From positions 2,730,501 to 2,794,500 of the forward strand of contig NC_091975.1 of NCBI RefSeq assembly GCF_036711975.1: a DNA stretch of 64,000 bases, in the 5' to 3' direction. The first letter of the stretch is position 1, and the number at the start of each line of letters is the position of its first letter. The position numbers and the translations under genes are program-made. The DNA is from Onthophagus taurus (Eukaryota; Arthropoda; Insecta; Coleoptera; Scarabaeidae). The notes beneath the pieces are model-generated. The model saw only the letters and a program-made list of their open reading frames with translations, made no database searches and was not told the origin of the DNA. Below are positions 49,641 to 62,620 of the stretch, piece by piece.

Positions 49641-52429
49641 AAAATGGTTATGTTGCCAACAACCTTACATAAACTATTCTACACTGATTTAAATAAGTCG
49701 ATCCTTTAATTCATCATAAGGATTAGCCGTTGGCGATCAATTTTCAATTTAAAAATTTCGCGTTTCAATTAACAAGCTGTAAAAGCATGTTGAGGGTAAG
49801 AAAAAAAAGGTAGGAGAAAGAAAAAAATCAATACCTTAATTAAACCACGAGGGCGAGAAAGGAGGCGCCTTAATGCCGACCCCCGACTTCGTGCCCCTTT
49901 TTCCCCGTAACTTGTTAAATTTCATAAAGAGTTCCCGCGTTATCGCCCGGGCGTGTAGCACATTTAACGGCTCTGGGAGCCATTAGCAAATGATATAAGA
50001 CGACAGTTACCGGTGGCGGCGTAGATCTCGCGAGAGACGGCGCAGTCACGTGTGAGGGATCAGTGTCACTTTGCTATCCATCACCGGTGACAAGAGCTAA
50101 ACTCTTTCATGATTCATCTGCATCGTCTTGCGTTCCAACCGGATTTTACTTGATTTGGAACTTATGTTAACCACAAAGACGACTCCAAAACAACTTTTCT
50201 ATAATTAATAGATTTTAATTAAGAAATTTTAATTTAACATCTCTTAAATATTTATATAAAGAATTATTCTCCCATAAATTAAGAAGCTTTTACTTTTGTA
50301 TAAGGATTACGTGTTAAATATAACGGTAGCATGAGTTAAAAGCTTAAAAGCCCAAATATAGCTGTCCCTTCCCGGTAAATTACGCTTATGATTCCAATAA
50401 AGATAGTGTTTGGATTAGGTCCCCACGGGGGATCCCCTTCATTAGGTCGTCGCCTATGATTTAAAGGTGCTCCCCGATAACGAACCGGTAATACCGTACG
50501 GAGTTAAGCGCAATTAACATATTTACGTCTCCATTTGGGTGCGTTTATGACCAAGTCGGCTTCTCTACAGGGTGTTACTTCTTCAGTTACCGAAGAACGT
50601 CGCGTACTAACAGCGACTAGGAGGGACAATGAATTACATTTAATGGGGCGAGGGAAATGGCTGCTCCTCCCGACTTCTAACGCATTAACTGCGCTCCGAA
50701 TGGGACTCCCGAACGAAATACGAGCCAGTTAAGAGAATAAAGAAGAGGTCCTGGGAAATATACTGGTAGTTTTTACTGCCCGGCACGGCGACAAGTATTA
50801 GCAACCCACCTGACAGCCGAACGGGCGGCGGCAGTTACGACGGCCCTACGGCGAACCGTAAACCATAAAATCGCTTTATTTGTTAATTAATTCCAGGTTC
50901 TTATGGCGTTTTATGTCGTCCCATTCAACGTCAAGGCGATGCCGTTCATTATAACGCGACCGTTGTGCGGTAACTTTACATTTTCAGTTAATAACACTCG
51001 TAAATTATCGTTTATTGCCCTTTACGACTAGTACGCAAGCTTCTAATTTAACGGATGAAAAAAAATTCGTACCATTTTGTTCAGTTTAATTCGTTCAATG
51101 TATACTGTTTTTTAAATAAATTGTTTCAATTACAATTAAGCAATTTGAATGTAATTGTTGCAGCATTACATTATTACTGTGCGTCAATTCCAAGAATTGA
51201 AAAAGTGTTGGGAGGATGCCACCCTAAAAACCTCAGCAGATTTATTTTTGGGGGAGAACAATTGATACGTTGTCTTGGATAAATTTGACAGACCTGCAAG
51301 AAAAGCAAGAACAACACTCTTCGCCAGCATAAACGAATACAGGTATAAACTAACTCCATTGAGAAGGTGGAAAGAAGCATTTCTTGTTTTCTCTATGAGA
51401 TAAAAATTTCATTTTAAATCTCATCAAGTTAAATTTAATCTGAATTAAACATGAATGTAAAAATATGTTTGTGATTTAACCACATTTTAACTGTGAATAA
51501 TAATAGTGGTGGTAGAGATAGATTTAAGATTTAATCCGACAACATTGATCTTTTTACGAGGGATTTTCGCGTGAACTTGGAGTTGAGCCTAGGGATATGC
51601 CGTCGGCCACGTCCCGCATAAGAAATTCCGTCAACAAATTAGCGATATCAAAGTTTTCCAGACGTCCCGGCATGGTGAACCGGGATTTCGCAGACAGATG
51701 ACAGCTAACGGGGGAGTGTCCCCTATCTCCATTAACGGAACAAACAGAATAATAAATTGGATCGTCGTCCTCGTTACAACGATCCCGTTCTCTCAACTCA
51801 ATTTCTTGTTCATCATTTTGACGGGATCGGCACGTGCATCTCGAATAACTTGGTTTTGAATATGTTTGAAATGGCGCGAGTAATAAAATTAAAAAAAGTG
51901 GGATCGTGTGTAGAGTTTTGCAAAAATGGTGGCTATAAAAGTGGAATTACCCCTAATAAATAAATGATAAGGTCTGAGGTTATAAAAAGGCGCTCTTTTT
52001 CGAGCGAGTTTCCTCTCAGGTTTATCTGCAAATATTTGCGGGCGATCTTCGAAAAACTAATTTTTAAGCTTGGCTCCGCCGTACACAAATCTAATTTGCA
52101 CAATGGAGATAAGAAAGTTTCGTGTCATCAGTTTCGCAAGCTCTGGGTTCTGAAAGGCGGCGGCGGGTCCGTTGGCGCTTTTCGATATAATGGTCGTGAT
52201 AACGGCCGCGAAATGTGACTGTTTTAAAATTTAAGTGTAATAGGTTTGCCCCGTGCGGATATCCTCCTCCGAGGGTGACGGTAAAATAAATAAAACCTTG
52301 CTTGAAATTTTGCTGACAAGATATTTAAAGTGCCCTTTCTAAAATATATACCTATTTTTGAACTAAAAAACATTCAAACGGAAAAACCGAGTTTTATTAT
52401 TTTAATAAACGACCATCATTAATTTGCTT

Positions 52430-52910
52430 TAATACTCGGAGAAGGAACTCGGAGCGTCATGATGCCGTGCGCCTCGTTCTCCTCTTTGAGTAATGAAACC
52501 GTCGCGAGTTATGATCTCTATTTCTTTTCCGGTCGTGTCGGATATTGCGACTCGTCCGTCTTCCGAAGCGGCAATATCGCGGCAACTCTGGCAACGACGT
52601 CGACCTCTCCGACGCTGCTACTACTGCCATCTTGACGGACGCCGACGGCAGTATAGCAGCGTTCCAACGCCCCCGATGTCTAGCTGTAACGTCGTGGTCC
52701 GCCCCTCAAATCTGAAACGGCGGTGATTTGTCACGGCGCCACTGTACACAATGCCGACCGAAACAAACAGCCGGATTAATGGCGAGATGTCCGGCGGCCG
52801 TTCTTCACTCACCCTCCGGACGACGGAAAGACGTAAAGTTGGACGTCTCTCTGACCGACCAGGACAAACGGCTAGAAATACGGATAAACGATCCTCACAC
52901 ACACACACCG
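52430..52910. promoter_or_regulatory. GC-rich candidate regulatory island or CpG-rich promoter
   Basis: Strong local GC increase with many CG dinucleotides, in a stretch where three frames stay open for 60-120 codons on both strands without any family similarity. It could be a promoter of an unseen non-coding transcript or a gene outside the window. Confidence 0.25.
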
Positions 52911-53239
52911 TACAACTAAGCTTCTGCTGTTGTTGCCAGTTTCCTTTCCTCCTTCTTGTTTGCCTTTTTTTCATTTCCCTTCTTTTCAATCTGACAGTTT
53001 CAAGATTGTCACGTTTTCTAACGTAATCAAATAGAATACATACATTACGACATAAAATAGAATCCTTTTTTTATAATACATCCATAATCTAATATAAATT
53101 GTATCATTTCAGATCTAACGAACTGAAGACTACCAAAATTCCAATGTGTTCCAGAAATATTAATGTGAAATTATATCAAAATGCCAAGAATCTGAAATCC
53201 TAACAGAAGAACTTCCAGAAACGTGTCCAAGTTAACCAT

Positions 53240-53610
53240 GTTAGTAATGTATTGCTCAATATTCTTTAGTTGAAAATCATTAACCCTTATATACAACACT
53301 AACCGTACACATTTCTTGCCTGGCTGTTATTAACCTTTACAAATAAACTGACCTTTCTTACTTTACCTGGCATTGCGCCACATCCATAACTTTACTCAAC
53401 ATTTATTCCTGGGGGTCATTGACCCTGCTAAACAAAACTAACCTTTCCCAATATTTCTTATGTTGTGAGTGTTATTAATTTAAGTAAATATAACTAACCC
53501 TATGCAACCCATCTATCATTACGCAAAGTTATCTTACTCAACATTATTTGCAGATTATTGACCTTGGTAAACATAACATTCTCTGGTTAATTCAACTTCT
53601 GATAATAAAG
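53240..53610. repeat. Degenerate ~50-56 bp tandem repeat cluster
   Basis: At least five units, starting near 53279, 53329, 53417, 53473 and 53556, share ATTRACCY, GTAAACAAAACTAACC and a TTTACCTGG or TTACTCAACATT tail. The 53417 unit matches the single copy in the nudel intron at 33664-33730 over about 40 bp in inverted orientation. No coding. Confidence 0.65.
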
Positions 53611-56600
53611 AAGAGCAAAGTACCATGTGAATATTATCAAGAATTTTCGATTAATTCTTAAGCTGAGGTAATAGAAAGTTTATGCCAGAACTAGGTTATG
53701 GATCAAGTCTTAGGCGTTCAAATCAGGTTAGTTAAACAAGTTTTGTTGGATCCACCAATATTTGATCTTGATCACAAAGTGAATTATTTTATACAATTTG
53801 CGTTATTTGTACGGTAATAGAATGGATAAAAAATTTAGGGATTTAACATAATTAATTTTCATGGTTGAATCCCGAAAATACTTTATAAATTTTACCCACG
53901 TGTTGAACTTTTTCGACGCTGTCACATGCAAATAACTTAATAATATTTATAACGTGAAGCATGATGAATAAAACGCAAAACTAGGCGTGCGCGCACAATT
54001 CTTACCGGGTACTACGCCCGTTGAATATTTTATAGAACTCAGTCGCGTTCTTAAATTTAAATTACACTTATTACGTGCCCTTCGGCCGGAAATTATAACG
54101 TTAAATTTCGTCGACTGAAGGCGGATAATAAATTCGGGCAAGCAACGTACCACTCCCGAAGTAATAATTTCGTTAAAACCGGTAGCGCAAACAAGAAACA
54201 AGCCCGTTAAAGTTTATATAAAAACACCTGTCCGGGTCAACAGTTTTGGACATCGGTCCGGTTTTCGACACGGTGTATTTTCCGAGAAAATAAAAAAGCT
54301 ATAATATACAAAAATTAATATCTGTCAGAATCTATACATTTTAATAGTGTTTTGATACCACTTAAACAATATTGAAGGACTTAATTAAAAGTTTTAACAA
54401 AAATGGTAATAATTGAAGCGAATGTTTTTTTTTATAACAACTAAAACTAACCCAAGCGTAATCTTGCAGGTGTGACATCTGCTTATAATTTAATATTCCC
54501 AGCTCAAAAGTTTCGCCGTAAACTAGAGACATAAGTGGGCAATTAACGGGTTTATTAAAGCGAAGGCAATTTAGGTGGGAAGCTCTCTTGGTATAATTTA
54601 GAAGGAATATTATAAAGTACGTTAGCCCGTACGCGCCGTCGGCATAAATTTGTAATAACTGTTGGTCGTAAATCTGCGTTATCGGCAAAAAAGAGGTTCT
54701 TCGAGGCGTTTTAATCGTTCCGCGACGAATTAAATGTAAACAATTAAGCTTTATCGGATGGTCAGAATCTTTAGGGTCTCTCGGTGCATTTTTTCCCCGA
54801 AGCCAACTGCGCCGAGCCGTTCGCTCACCGGTTTGGTAACTCAGATTTACGTTGCTGATACATACTTGATGCGAGGGAAATCGCCCGTTTATTATACACA
54901 AACTTCATTATGCCGAAACATTTCAATCCGCCCCTGACAAAAGATAATTGATACTGATACCAGCGCCGCCGCGCATGATGAATACGAAATTATGCATTTT
55001 AAGCGACCGACATGGCATATCAGATAACGATAATAAGTCCATTAATGGCTACTCTCTCTCTTCTTTCCGAACCTCTTGTCGTCGCTTGACGAGGAGCCAT
55101 TCAAACCAAAGCACCCTCTTCTTGCGCTTTATAATTCTTTATACTTATAATATGTTAACTTTCCGGTTCGTTAGCTTTACATGACACGACCCGTTGTACT
55201 TTTCATTTTTATTTTATTCTTATCTTCTTTACATCTACTCTATGAGTTTCTATCCATTTCTTTTTAGATAAAATTTAGACCACACGCATTTTACTTGGAA
55301 ATTTCATTATATTAAGATATTTTAATGTGAAATTTGTATGTATAAAAACTTCTAGGGTATGCAGAACGAATCTCGTAGATAATATTCCGCACAGTGACGG
55401 GTTTCCGTGAATTACGATCGTAATAAAAATCGTCCGTAGGAACGAATAGAGGATGGACGGACGAATGCGCGCCTCCATGAATCAAGTGACGTGTCTGACA
55501 GTAAAGTTTCCATGTATCATCGTTGACGACGCCCACAGTCGCGAAAAATGGAATACCGCCTCGTCGTGGTTTCTAGCAACTATGGCATGACTGCCGCCGC
55601 CGATTCATGGCGTAATTTATACGCGCCGCGCTTACGGCGAATAAGAAGGATGGAGCATGTCCGCGCATTTAATGAGTGACAACTAAGAGATTTACGACCG
55701 GCGAAGGCCCGTAATTGTAATTGGATATGGTAGCGGTTATCATGGGAATGTCGTCGTTGGAGAGACCGCCGCCGACAAGCTACGCACCTCGCCTTCAAAC
55801 CGTTTTAAAACGTACCAGAGAAAGAAGTTGTTCGACGTTTCAATCTACAATGAGTGCTCAAAAAGTATTTCAATCTAACTTCTATTTACTTAAATTTCAC
55901 CAAATTACAAACAATTCCTCAAATAACCACGAAAATTGAAATAGTTATTTAATAAAAGATTCAACTACTCATAAATATTTTATACATAAACTACAAATCA
56001 TTTTTGTTCGCTCCCTGTATACTTATACGAGGTATAACAACCAGTAGCTGTAATTCTCTATCAGTGACGGGAGCTTCGAAGGCCTCGCTCACGGCATAAT
56101 AAATAGTTGTTTTTGCAAAGGAGCGCCACTCGGTCGGTCGGGAGAATTAAAACATCAAAGTCCGGATGGAATGCGACAAGGAGCTCACGCGAACGCGAAT
56201 CGCCGCGACGCCATCTAGATAAAGGATCTGCTGGCTGACTACTTGAGTGCCCCCCTAACGTGACGACGACTTGCCGGTGGCCCCGATAACAACCCCGACT
56301 CATATCACACGCGAAACGACTCGGGGGTGCCGCCAACTATTTGTCAAAATTCCATTGCCGGTTATCGTGGCTAATTAATACGGCTTTATTCGGCGGCAGA
56401 CAAGTGAATGGCTTGAACACGAAGGGTGAATAAATCAAAAGGGTAGTAGGAATTTTGAATACATTAAATAGGGGTTGTATTTTTCTTTTTATAATGTTGA
56501 ATAAGTATGATATAAATAGAAATATATCTAATTTATTATTTAACCACGTCGAGTAGGTATTGATTTCTTATACAGTTCATATGACATTGTAATCGTTGTC

Positions 56601-59600
56601 CATGCAGAGAAATCCTCTGGAGCAGAAAATATTGTTTCAAGATGTAGTATTATTTGATAAGGGTATAGCAACTGTTATCGTGGTCTGGTCTTCTAGTGTT
56701 AGACTTAAATGACTCAGCTTGTCGAAGTTAGTACTCAGTCCAACTGATTACTAACTGATAAACACTCACTGCTGTTTCATGTTGTTGTGAAGGTCACTGT
56801 GTTGATTAAATATACTCAAGTAACTGTGAGATTCCAAGAGTAATAATAATCCCATTCGTAATATATGATTGTAAACATTGTAAACCTTTCACCTTTTTGA
56901 AAATACAGCATGTTCTACACCCGATAAGAATTTCTTACGATGTAGTACTTTACCCTTAGCTTTTTTAACCACAATATAATACAACCTACTAAAAATCCAT
57001 AACCACCGTCGTTGAATGTGAGTGCAGCAATACATCCTGGTTGGGGTTGAACCACCCTATTCACCTTACACACGTTTTACTGTTAGTAAAAGGGCCGATA
57101 AGGGTACGAATAACGCGGGCGTCGTGACGTTTCGTTTTGGTTTACGAGCGCCGAGGCGAGGTCATAATTCACCCTCGAACATTGTAATCTTTTTAACCTT
57201 TCATAAAATGGCCGACGTCGACGACGCGACGCGAGGGTACGGGTCCGGGGACGACGTGGAGTCGCATTACCGCATATTTTTATGACGTAATTAATGCTTT
57301 GGATAGGTCTTTTCGCGCACGATCGTAAACCTTAACGTCTTTTTCTACCCTATTAATTTTTTTTGTTATGTTACCTTTATTTTTATTTTGTATTGATTTA
57401 AAAGTGAACTAATTGCATCATAGTTTATAGTATAATTAACTTAAATAACACTTTCCTTCATAAAAACTTAATCCCGTCGTTAATGATTACTTATGTAAAT
57501 GATCTTTTTGAAGTTTAATGGCTTTTGAAATAAAATGAGAGTGGGTTAACGATATCTAAGAACGTTCGTTTCCTAAATAGGTTTGCGCCATATGTTAACT
57601 TATATCTGCGTATCCGTTTTCAGCGATGCCATAAAACTCGGAATGCTGCTGGATGTGCCGCGTTCGTTGCCGCGAATGATTTAGGCGCAACCTGCTGTGA
57701 CATTAGTTGCCATATATTTTCGCGTATTCATAAAAGATAACCGTAATTTATGCGGCTATAAACTATTGGATTGTAATCTCGCGATAGCCACCTGCTGTAA
57801 TTGGTTTGTCATTCTCGATACTTTTCGATAAATCATCGATCCCCGCGCGTTTGTGAGTCCCCCTTGTGTTGCATCCGCCGCCGTAAATATCGGCGTGGTG
57901 GCATTATTATACTTTGGAAAAGAGGGCGCCGTGTAAAATACGGCCAATTAAACTGTTTTTATAACTACTTATCACACCGTGGCGGCCGCGTGATTAATGG
58001 CCAATAATAACTTACTGGAATAAATTAGGTTTCGCGCCGGATTTACATGCATAATTTCGCGCGTTTATCCATATTCAGGTGGGTAGATATACGGCAAACG
58101 ACTTTTTCTTCTTCTCCGGTTAACAAGTTATTTTGAAACGAGGACGAAATTGCTCGTAATAACTGTTTACCAGATTCGTCGACAGCCACAAATTACCCCC
58201 GGTGAAGAGTTGATATTTATTAGCGATTTCTTTTTAATGTAAAGCGACCGACCGACATCGACATCAGCCTTTTACGTTCTGCGCGATTCTCCTAAATTAC
58301 CATCTCCGAGGGATAACGATAAATTGTGATTAAATTGTACGCAATTACTACTTCAGGGAACTTTGTTTAAAATTACCGGTAATAAAATCTTCGTCTCTAC
58401 TAAGTTTTCGATTCATAAATTTCTCGGCTCCCTCTTACATCTTAAAATATAACCTAAAAAAAATAACGCAAGTTCAGAATGGTTCACGTACCATTTTTTC
58501 CGGTTAGAGCAGCATTACTGCTATCTCCCAAAGGATTATAAACAAGTCGACGCTGATGAGAACTAACGCCTCGTATACGTCGAAAGCAGCAACCAACCGA
58601 GAGCGGGACGTAAAGGGCGCTCCCAGAAGCGCCACCAGAGGAGGTGAGAGAGTCAAATGGCCCCAACCAAATTAAGAATTACGGCATCCGCTGACAGACA
58701 AATTAGTGTGAAAGCCGTGCCGTTAACGTCGTCGTCCACACACATGCTCCTTGGAAAGACGTACACTAGTAGGGACACGAATGTTCAGGGCGAGGGACGG
58801 CTCACAAATTTGATTAGGTGACGCGTTTCTGTCGACACTGATGTTGAATTATAGTCTCAATATACCTACAATGTCGAGGTTATCTCTTTTTAAAACAATG
58901 TTTATATTACCAACCTACTACATATGGCAAAAAATATTTAAGATTTGTTCGAATGATCTATATTGCAACACCACCTACACATTCTGCAACAATTCTTCTA
59001 ATTTATATTATGGCTTGATAAGGAGTGCTTCTAAAAGTAAAACTTGGCAACCTGAAAAAACATTCCTAATGAACAAAGCTAAACATAGAAAATTTATTAA
59101 ACACAAATACTAGGTAAGGCTGTTTCAAAATCTCGTATTCGATTTTTGTTATGCACCGAAAAAGAAAAAGTTTGATGCTAAAAATTTTAACTTAATTAGT
59201 AGTAATATAATTATAATATTTTCTATTAGCAAGTATATATTTTTGAATCGATAAATATTATTAGAATTAATGACGGAGAGAAGATATAATATATGGTTAC
59301 AGTTAAACTGTCTGGTAATTATCTTTTCCTGCTGTGCCAACCATAATTACAAAGAGGTAATCGATAGCAAGGGAGAAAACGAGAACTGACCGGTCTTAAT
59401 AATAGTAATTATCGTACAGTTTGAATTTGAATATTGCATAGAGTGACGGCGAAGTAGTGGTTTTATTGAACGATTAAAGTGTATCACGAACAGTTGTTGG
59501 TTTTTCCGTGTATACCGCGATATGAGCACAGGCGACCGTTCAAGTTTTGCTCTGCAACAGCAGCAGATAGAGAGCCGTCGAATTGGCATGTTTATGGGGC

Positions 59601-62199
59601 AATTATAGAAATGAGCCGGTTTAATCGCCATCAAGGCAGGAATGATTAGTGGCTTCATTATTTCCACCAATCACACTGCCCGATGCCGTAAAATACGGCA
59701 CGTATCGTATAATTAAAAGTGCAATTTATTTCCAATTGCCTGACCAAGTCGCGACGACGCGACGTTTTATTGTCGTGTTCTGGCCGGACTATCGTGCCGC
59801 CGATCTCTCGATTTATACTGGTTATTTTAATTGAAATGGTATACGCCAGTTGATTTATAGGAGAAAACGGCTCGACGTTGATAATGCCCCAACGACGGTC
59901 CGACCCTGTTACCTGCCCAGACGCTGTATTTGTTATGTCACGCGTTCCTACCGACCCGATATGAACGTGTAATTGATTGACTGACGATTGCAGAATGGGC
60001 TTTTAAGGCGATAGAATCGGTGGAAAGGTAATTGCTCCTCTCGCTTTGTGCGCCATTTCCTCTTTTCTTACGTCACCGTTGGCAATCGAAGCGGCACTTC
60101 CTAATTGATCTCTTCGTCATCGGCCTTGTGAATATATCTACGATAGTCGGAAGCTTTACTATATTGCTTGAGAGCACCGCAGTAATTGGCTATGCAAAAT
60201 TTATTAGAGAAAATGTTGACAGCATTTTCCCGTTAACTCGAATTCTTACACCTTATTATGTTGTCTTTATGAGAGTCTCGCACCAATTTCTTATTGTTGA
60301 AATCCAAATCGTTATGTTCTAATAAAATTGTTGGTTTCTTATAAAAAAGTAAAGTTATTTCTTCTGTCATAAAACGTAGTACGTCTTCATTCTCGCTCGT
60401 AACCGCGACACGGCAGTAAATTATGAATTTATCCTGTTGGAGAAGAAGAAACGAGGAGACGACGATCGAAAGAGAGCATTGTGGCTCTTTTTCATGCCAG
60501 CACGTTCGCCGTTCGCTCGTTGACGATTGGAAATGAAACCATTTAGCGAATTCGCCGTATGAATCCGCGGCATCCGGCTCGAGGAGGCCATAACGGGCGC
60601 GACGCTCCTCTTTGGCTGCCCTTCGGTAGCGGCCGCGACGACAATTACGGGAATGTCGGCCATAATTTACCATCGGGTTTTTCTGCACACAGCTGCGTCG
60701 GACGCGAAGTGCCGCCGCCGCCAAGATATATTTCACGTATTAAATTTGAATGGAGTTATGGCAAATCGTTCCAAGGACCGGTTCCATGTTTGGCCGTCGT
60801 CGCCCTTCCAACGAAGAAACACAACACGGAGAAGAAGAAGAAGAAGAAGAGGACGACAGGTGCGGCGCAAGGCAACCGCCAGATTTATTTGTTTCTACAT
60901 TAAAAAAGAGGCTGAGTTTTAAATCTTTAAATGTCAAGACGCGTTGCGCTAACTTGGTCAACGCCATTTTTCGCTATTTCACCATGACCGAAACAAGTAT
61001 TGAATACAAATTAAACCATCCCCTTTCTCGTTCAATTACGTTATTACACGACAAAACCATTTGTTCTTAAAACTCGACTATTGTGTTATTATGACATCTC
61101 TTCCCACATACAAACGTTCTAGTCCGCACCCTCCCTTCGCGTCGCGTCTGATTTACGATTCACGAAACACAATTGGAAGTCGGCCCCAAATTTATATTTA
61201 TCATTCCAATTAAACGTGCAGTTCGCTCGCGACGAAACGTTCACTTTGGACCACTCTCACATAAATTATAATTTAAAATTTCGGATCGCGTATCCTCCTA
61301 ACGAAGATATACGACCGTCGTCAGTTTAGGTTGTGCAGCACGTTGTTAGATATTGTCGTCTCGATTGTAGAAGGTCGCGGGACCTTTCTAAATGAAGCCA
61401 TCAAAACGTTCAATTGAGATTAACGACATTCTATTTCAATTGGTTAAAATTACGAGTTTTATTATTTCAAGATTGGTGACACTGAGGATACAATAAAAGT
61501 TTTTGATTGCCATAATAAAATTATTTGATTGTTACGTTAAGATTTGAAGTTGTTAGAGTGTTCCCCTAAAATAAATCTGTCAAATTTCGTGCCAGACTCA
61601 ATTAAGATAAACGTTCTCGTTCCCCAGATGTCAATTGGTCGCAATTAGACTCATTCCTTGAAATAAATCAACGCCGGCCTCAATAACAGTGAACACAAAG
61701 TAAAACGGAGGGCGAGTGAGTGTGTGACGCGCCGCGTGAAATGCATTAGAGGTTCCCCCGTGGATTAACGGCCGATAAGAGTGATGTATGGCGGGAAGTC
61801 GCGAAGACGCGGCCCCGAGATTAGTGTGTGGGGATCGGTTGTAGAGCACAGGGTTACTTCCGACCCTGACAGGCAAGATAAATCACCACCGTGTCTCATC
61901 CCTTTCTATTCTGTAGCCAACCCAACCCTCCGATTAATGCTCGAACAAATGTGCCAAAGTCGACTAAGAAAAAGGAAAAATTGGTGTTTAACTCGATTAA
62001 AATAAATCTATTAAGTTTTTATTTTATGATATTGCACTCATATCGGACAAATGGTGAGAAAAAAAATCATAAAAGGCAAAAAGATCCTCGAAAACATATA
62101 CAATTGCGACCTTAGCCAAACCATTTCCATTCTTCTAAGACATATGACACAATTATAGTGGTTCTTAACCCCAAATTTGTAAATCCAGAAGTCTTGAAT
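53611..62199. other. Gene-free stretch with GC-rich islands
   Basis: No supported gene. Islands are most distinct at 53930-54290, 54480-55120, 55340-55760, 56050-56420, 57060-57300, 57560-58240, 58480-58830, 59350-60010, 60400-60760 and 61630-61900. A (GAA)n run lies at about 60829-60852. The 179-aa minus frame at 54362-54901 and the 167-aa minus frame at 60233-60736 lack domains, splice partners and biased codon use that would mark genes. Confidence 0.4.
57560..58240. promoter_or_regulatory. Dense candidate regulatory island
   Basis: Mosaic of GATGCCATAAAACTCG, GTATTCATAAAAGATAACC, CCGTAATTTATGCGGC, GCGTGATTAATGGCCAATAA and CGATAAATCATCGATC, i.e. many TTTATNR (Caudal/Abd-B type), TAAT and ATCGAT words over about 700 bp. 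Such density is typical of developmental enhancers; the function is inferred. Confidence 0.3.
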
Positions 62200-62620
62200 T
62201 TTTAAAAATTCAATAAAATATGTTTTCCAGAAAAATAGAAATTGGTAAAATAATTTTTTTCGATATTTGTCGCTTTAAAATGGAAAGGAATGCAACGCAG
62301 CACAATCTAGAGTAATCAGAAATTCTGATCAACTTGAAACTTGCAAAAATTCAAGAAAAATATGTTTTCCAGAAAAATGGAAAATGACAAAATTATTTTT
62401 TTCCATATTTGCTGCTTTAAAATGGAAAGAAATGCAATGGAGTACAATCTAGATTGATCAGAAATTCTACCCAACCCAACCCGGAATTCATCAAAAACAT
62501 GTTTTCCAGAAAATCTATTTTCATATTTGTTGTTTTAGAGGTGATAACAAATACAATGAAGACCAAATTAGATTGGTCAGAAATTCTGCTTAACCCGAAA
62601 TTAACAAAAATAGAATCTTA
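62200..62620. repeat. ~140-bp tandem repeat, 3 copies
   Basis: TGTTTTCCAGAAAA recurs at 62221, 62363 and 62500 (spacings 142 and 137). Each is followed by CATATTTGYNGCTTTAAAATGG-like sequence and CAATCTAGANTNATCAGAAATTC. The third copy has a small internal deletion. Non-coding and AT-rich. Confidence 0.75.

Larger units (their letters stand above)
47788..53230. other. Gene-free stretch with several GC-rich islands
   Basis: No supported gene. The most distinct islands are 48310-48720, 49150-49640, 49860-50080, 50360-51050, 51540-51800 and 52430-52910. They carry repeated CCATAAA/TTTATGG, TAATTAC and GATGGCGACCATTTC-like words separated by AT-rich spacer. This layout fits clustered enhancers or a very long intron. 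Transcription cannot be judged from sequence. Confidence 0.4.

Noticed and set aside
52738..53026. Open frame starting MPTETNSRINGE
   Set aside because: Lies in a CG-rich island with long frames on both strands, and the translation matches no known family.
54362..54901. 179-codon minus-strand open frame
   Set aside because: No signal peptide, domain or conserved motif, and no sensible splice partners. It overlaps a GC-rich non-coding island where long open frames arise by chance.
60233..60736. 167-codon minus-strand open frame
   Set aside because: Arginine-rich start, no domain, and overlapped by equally long frames on the other strand, as expected in CG-rich non-coding sequence.
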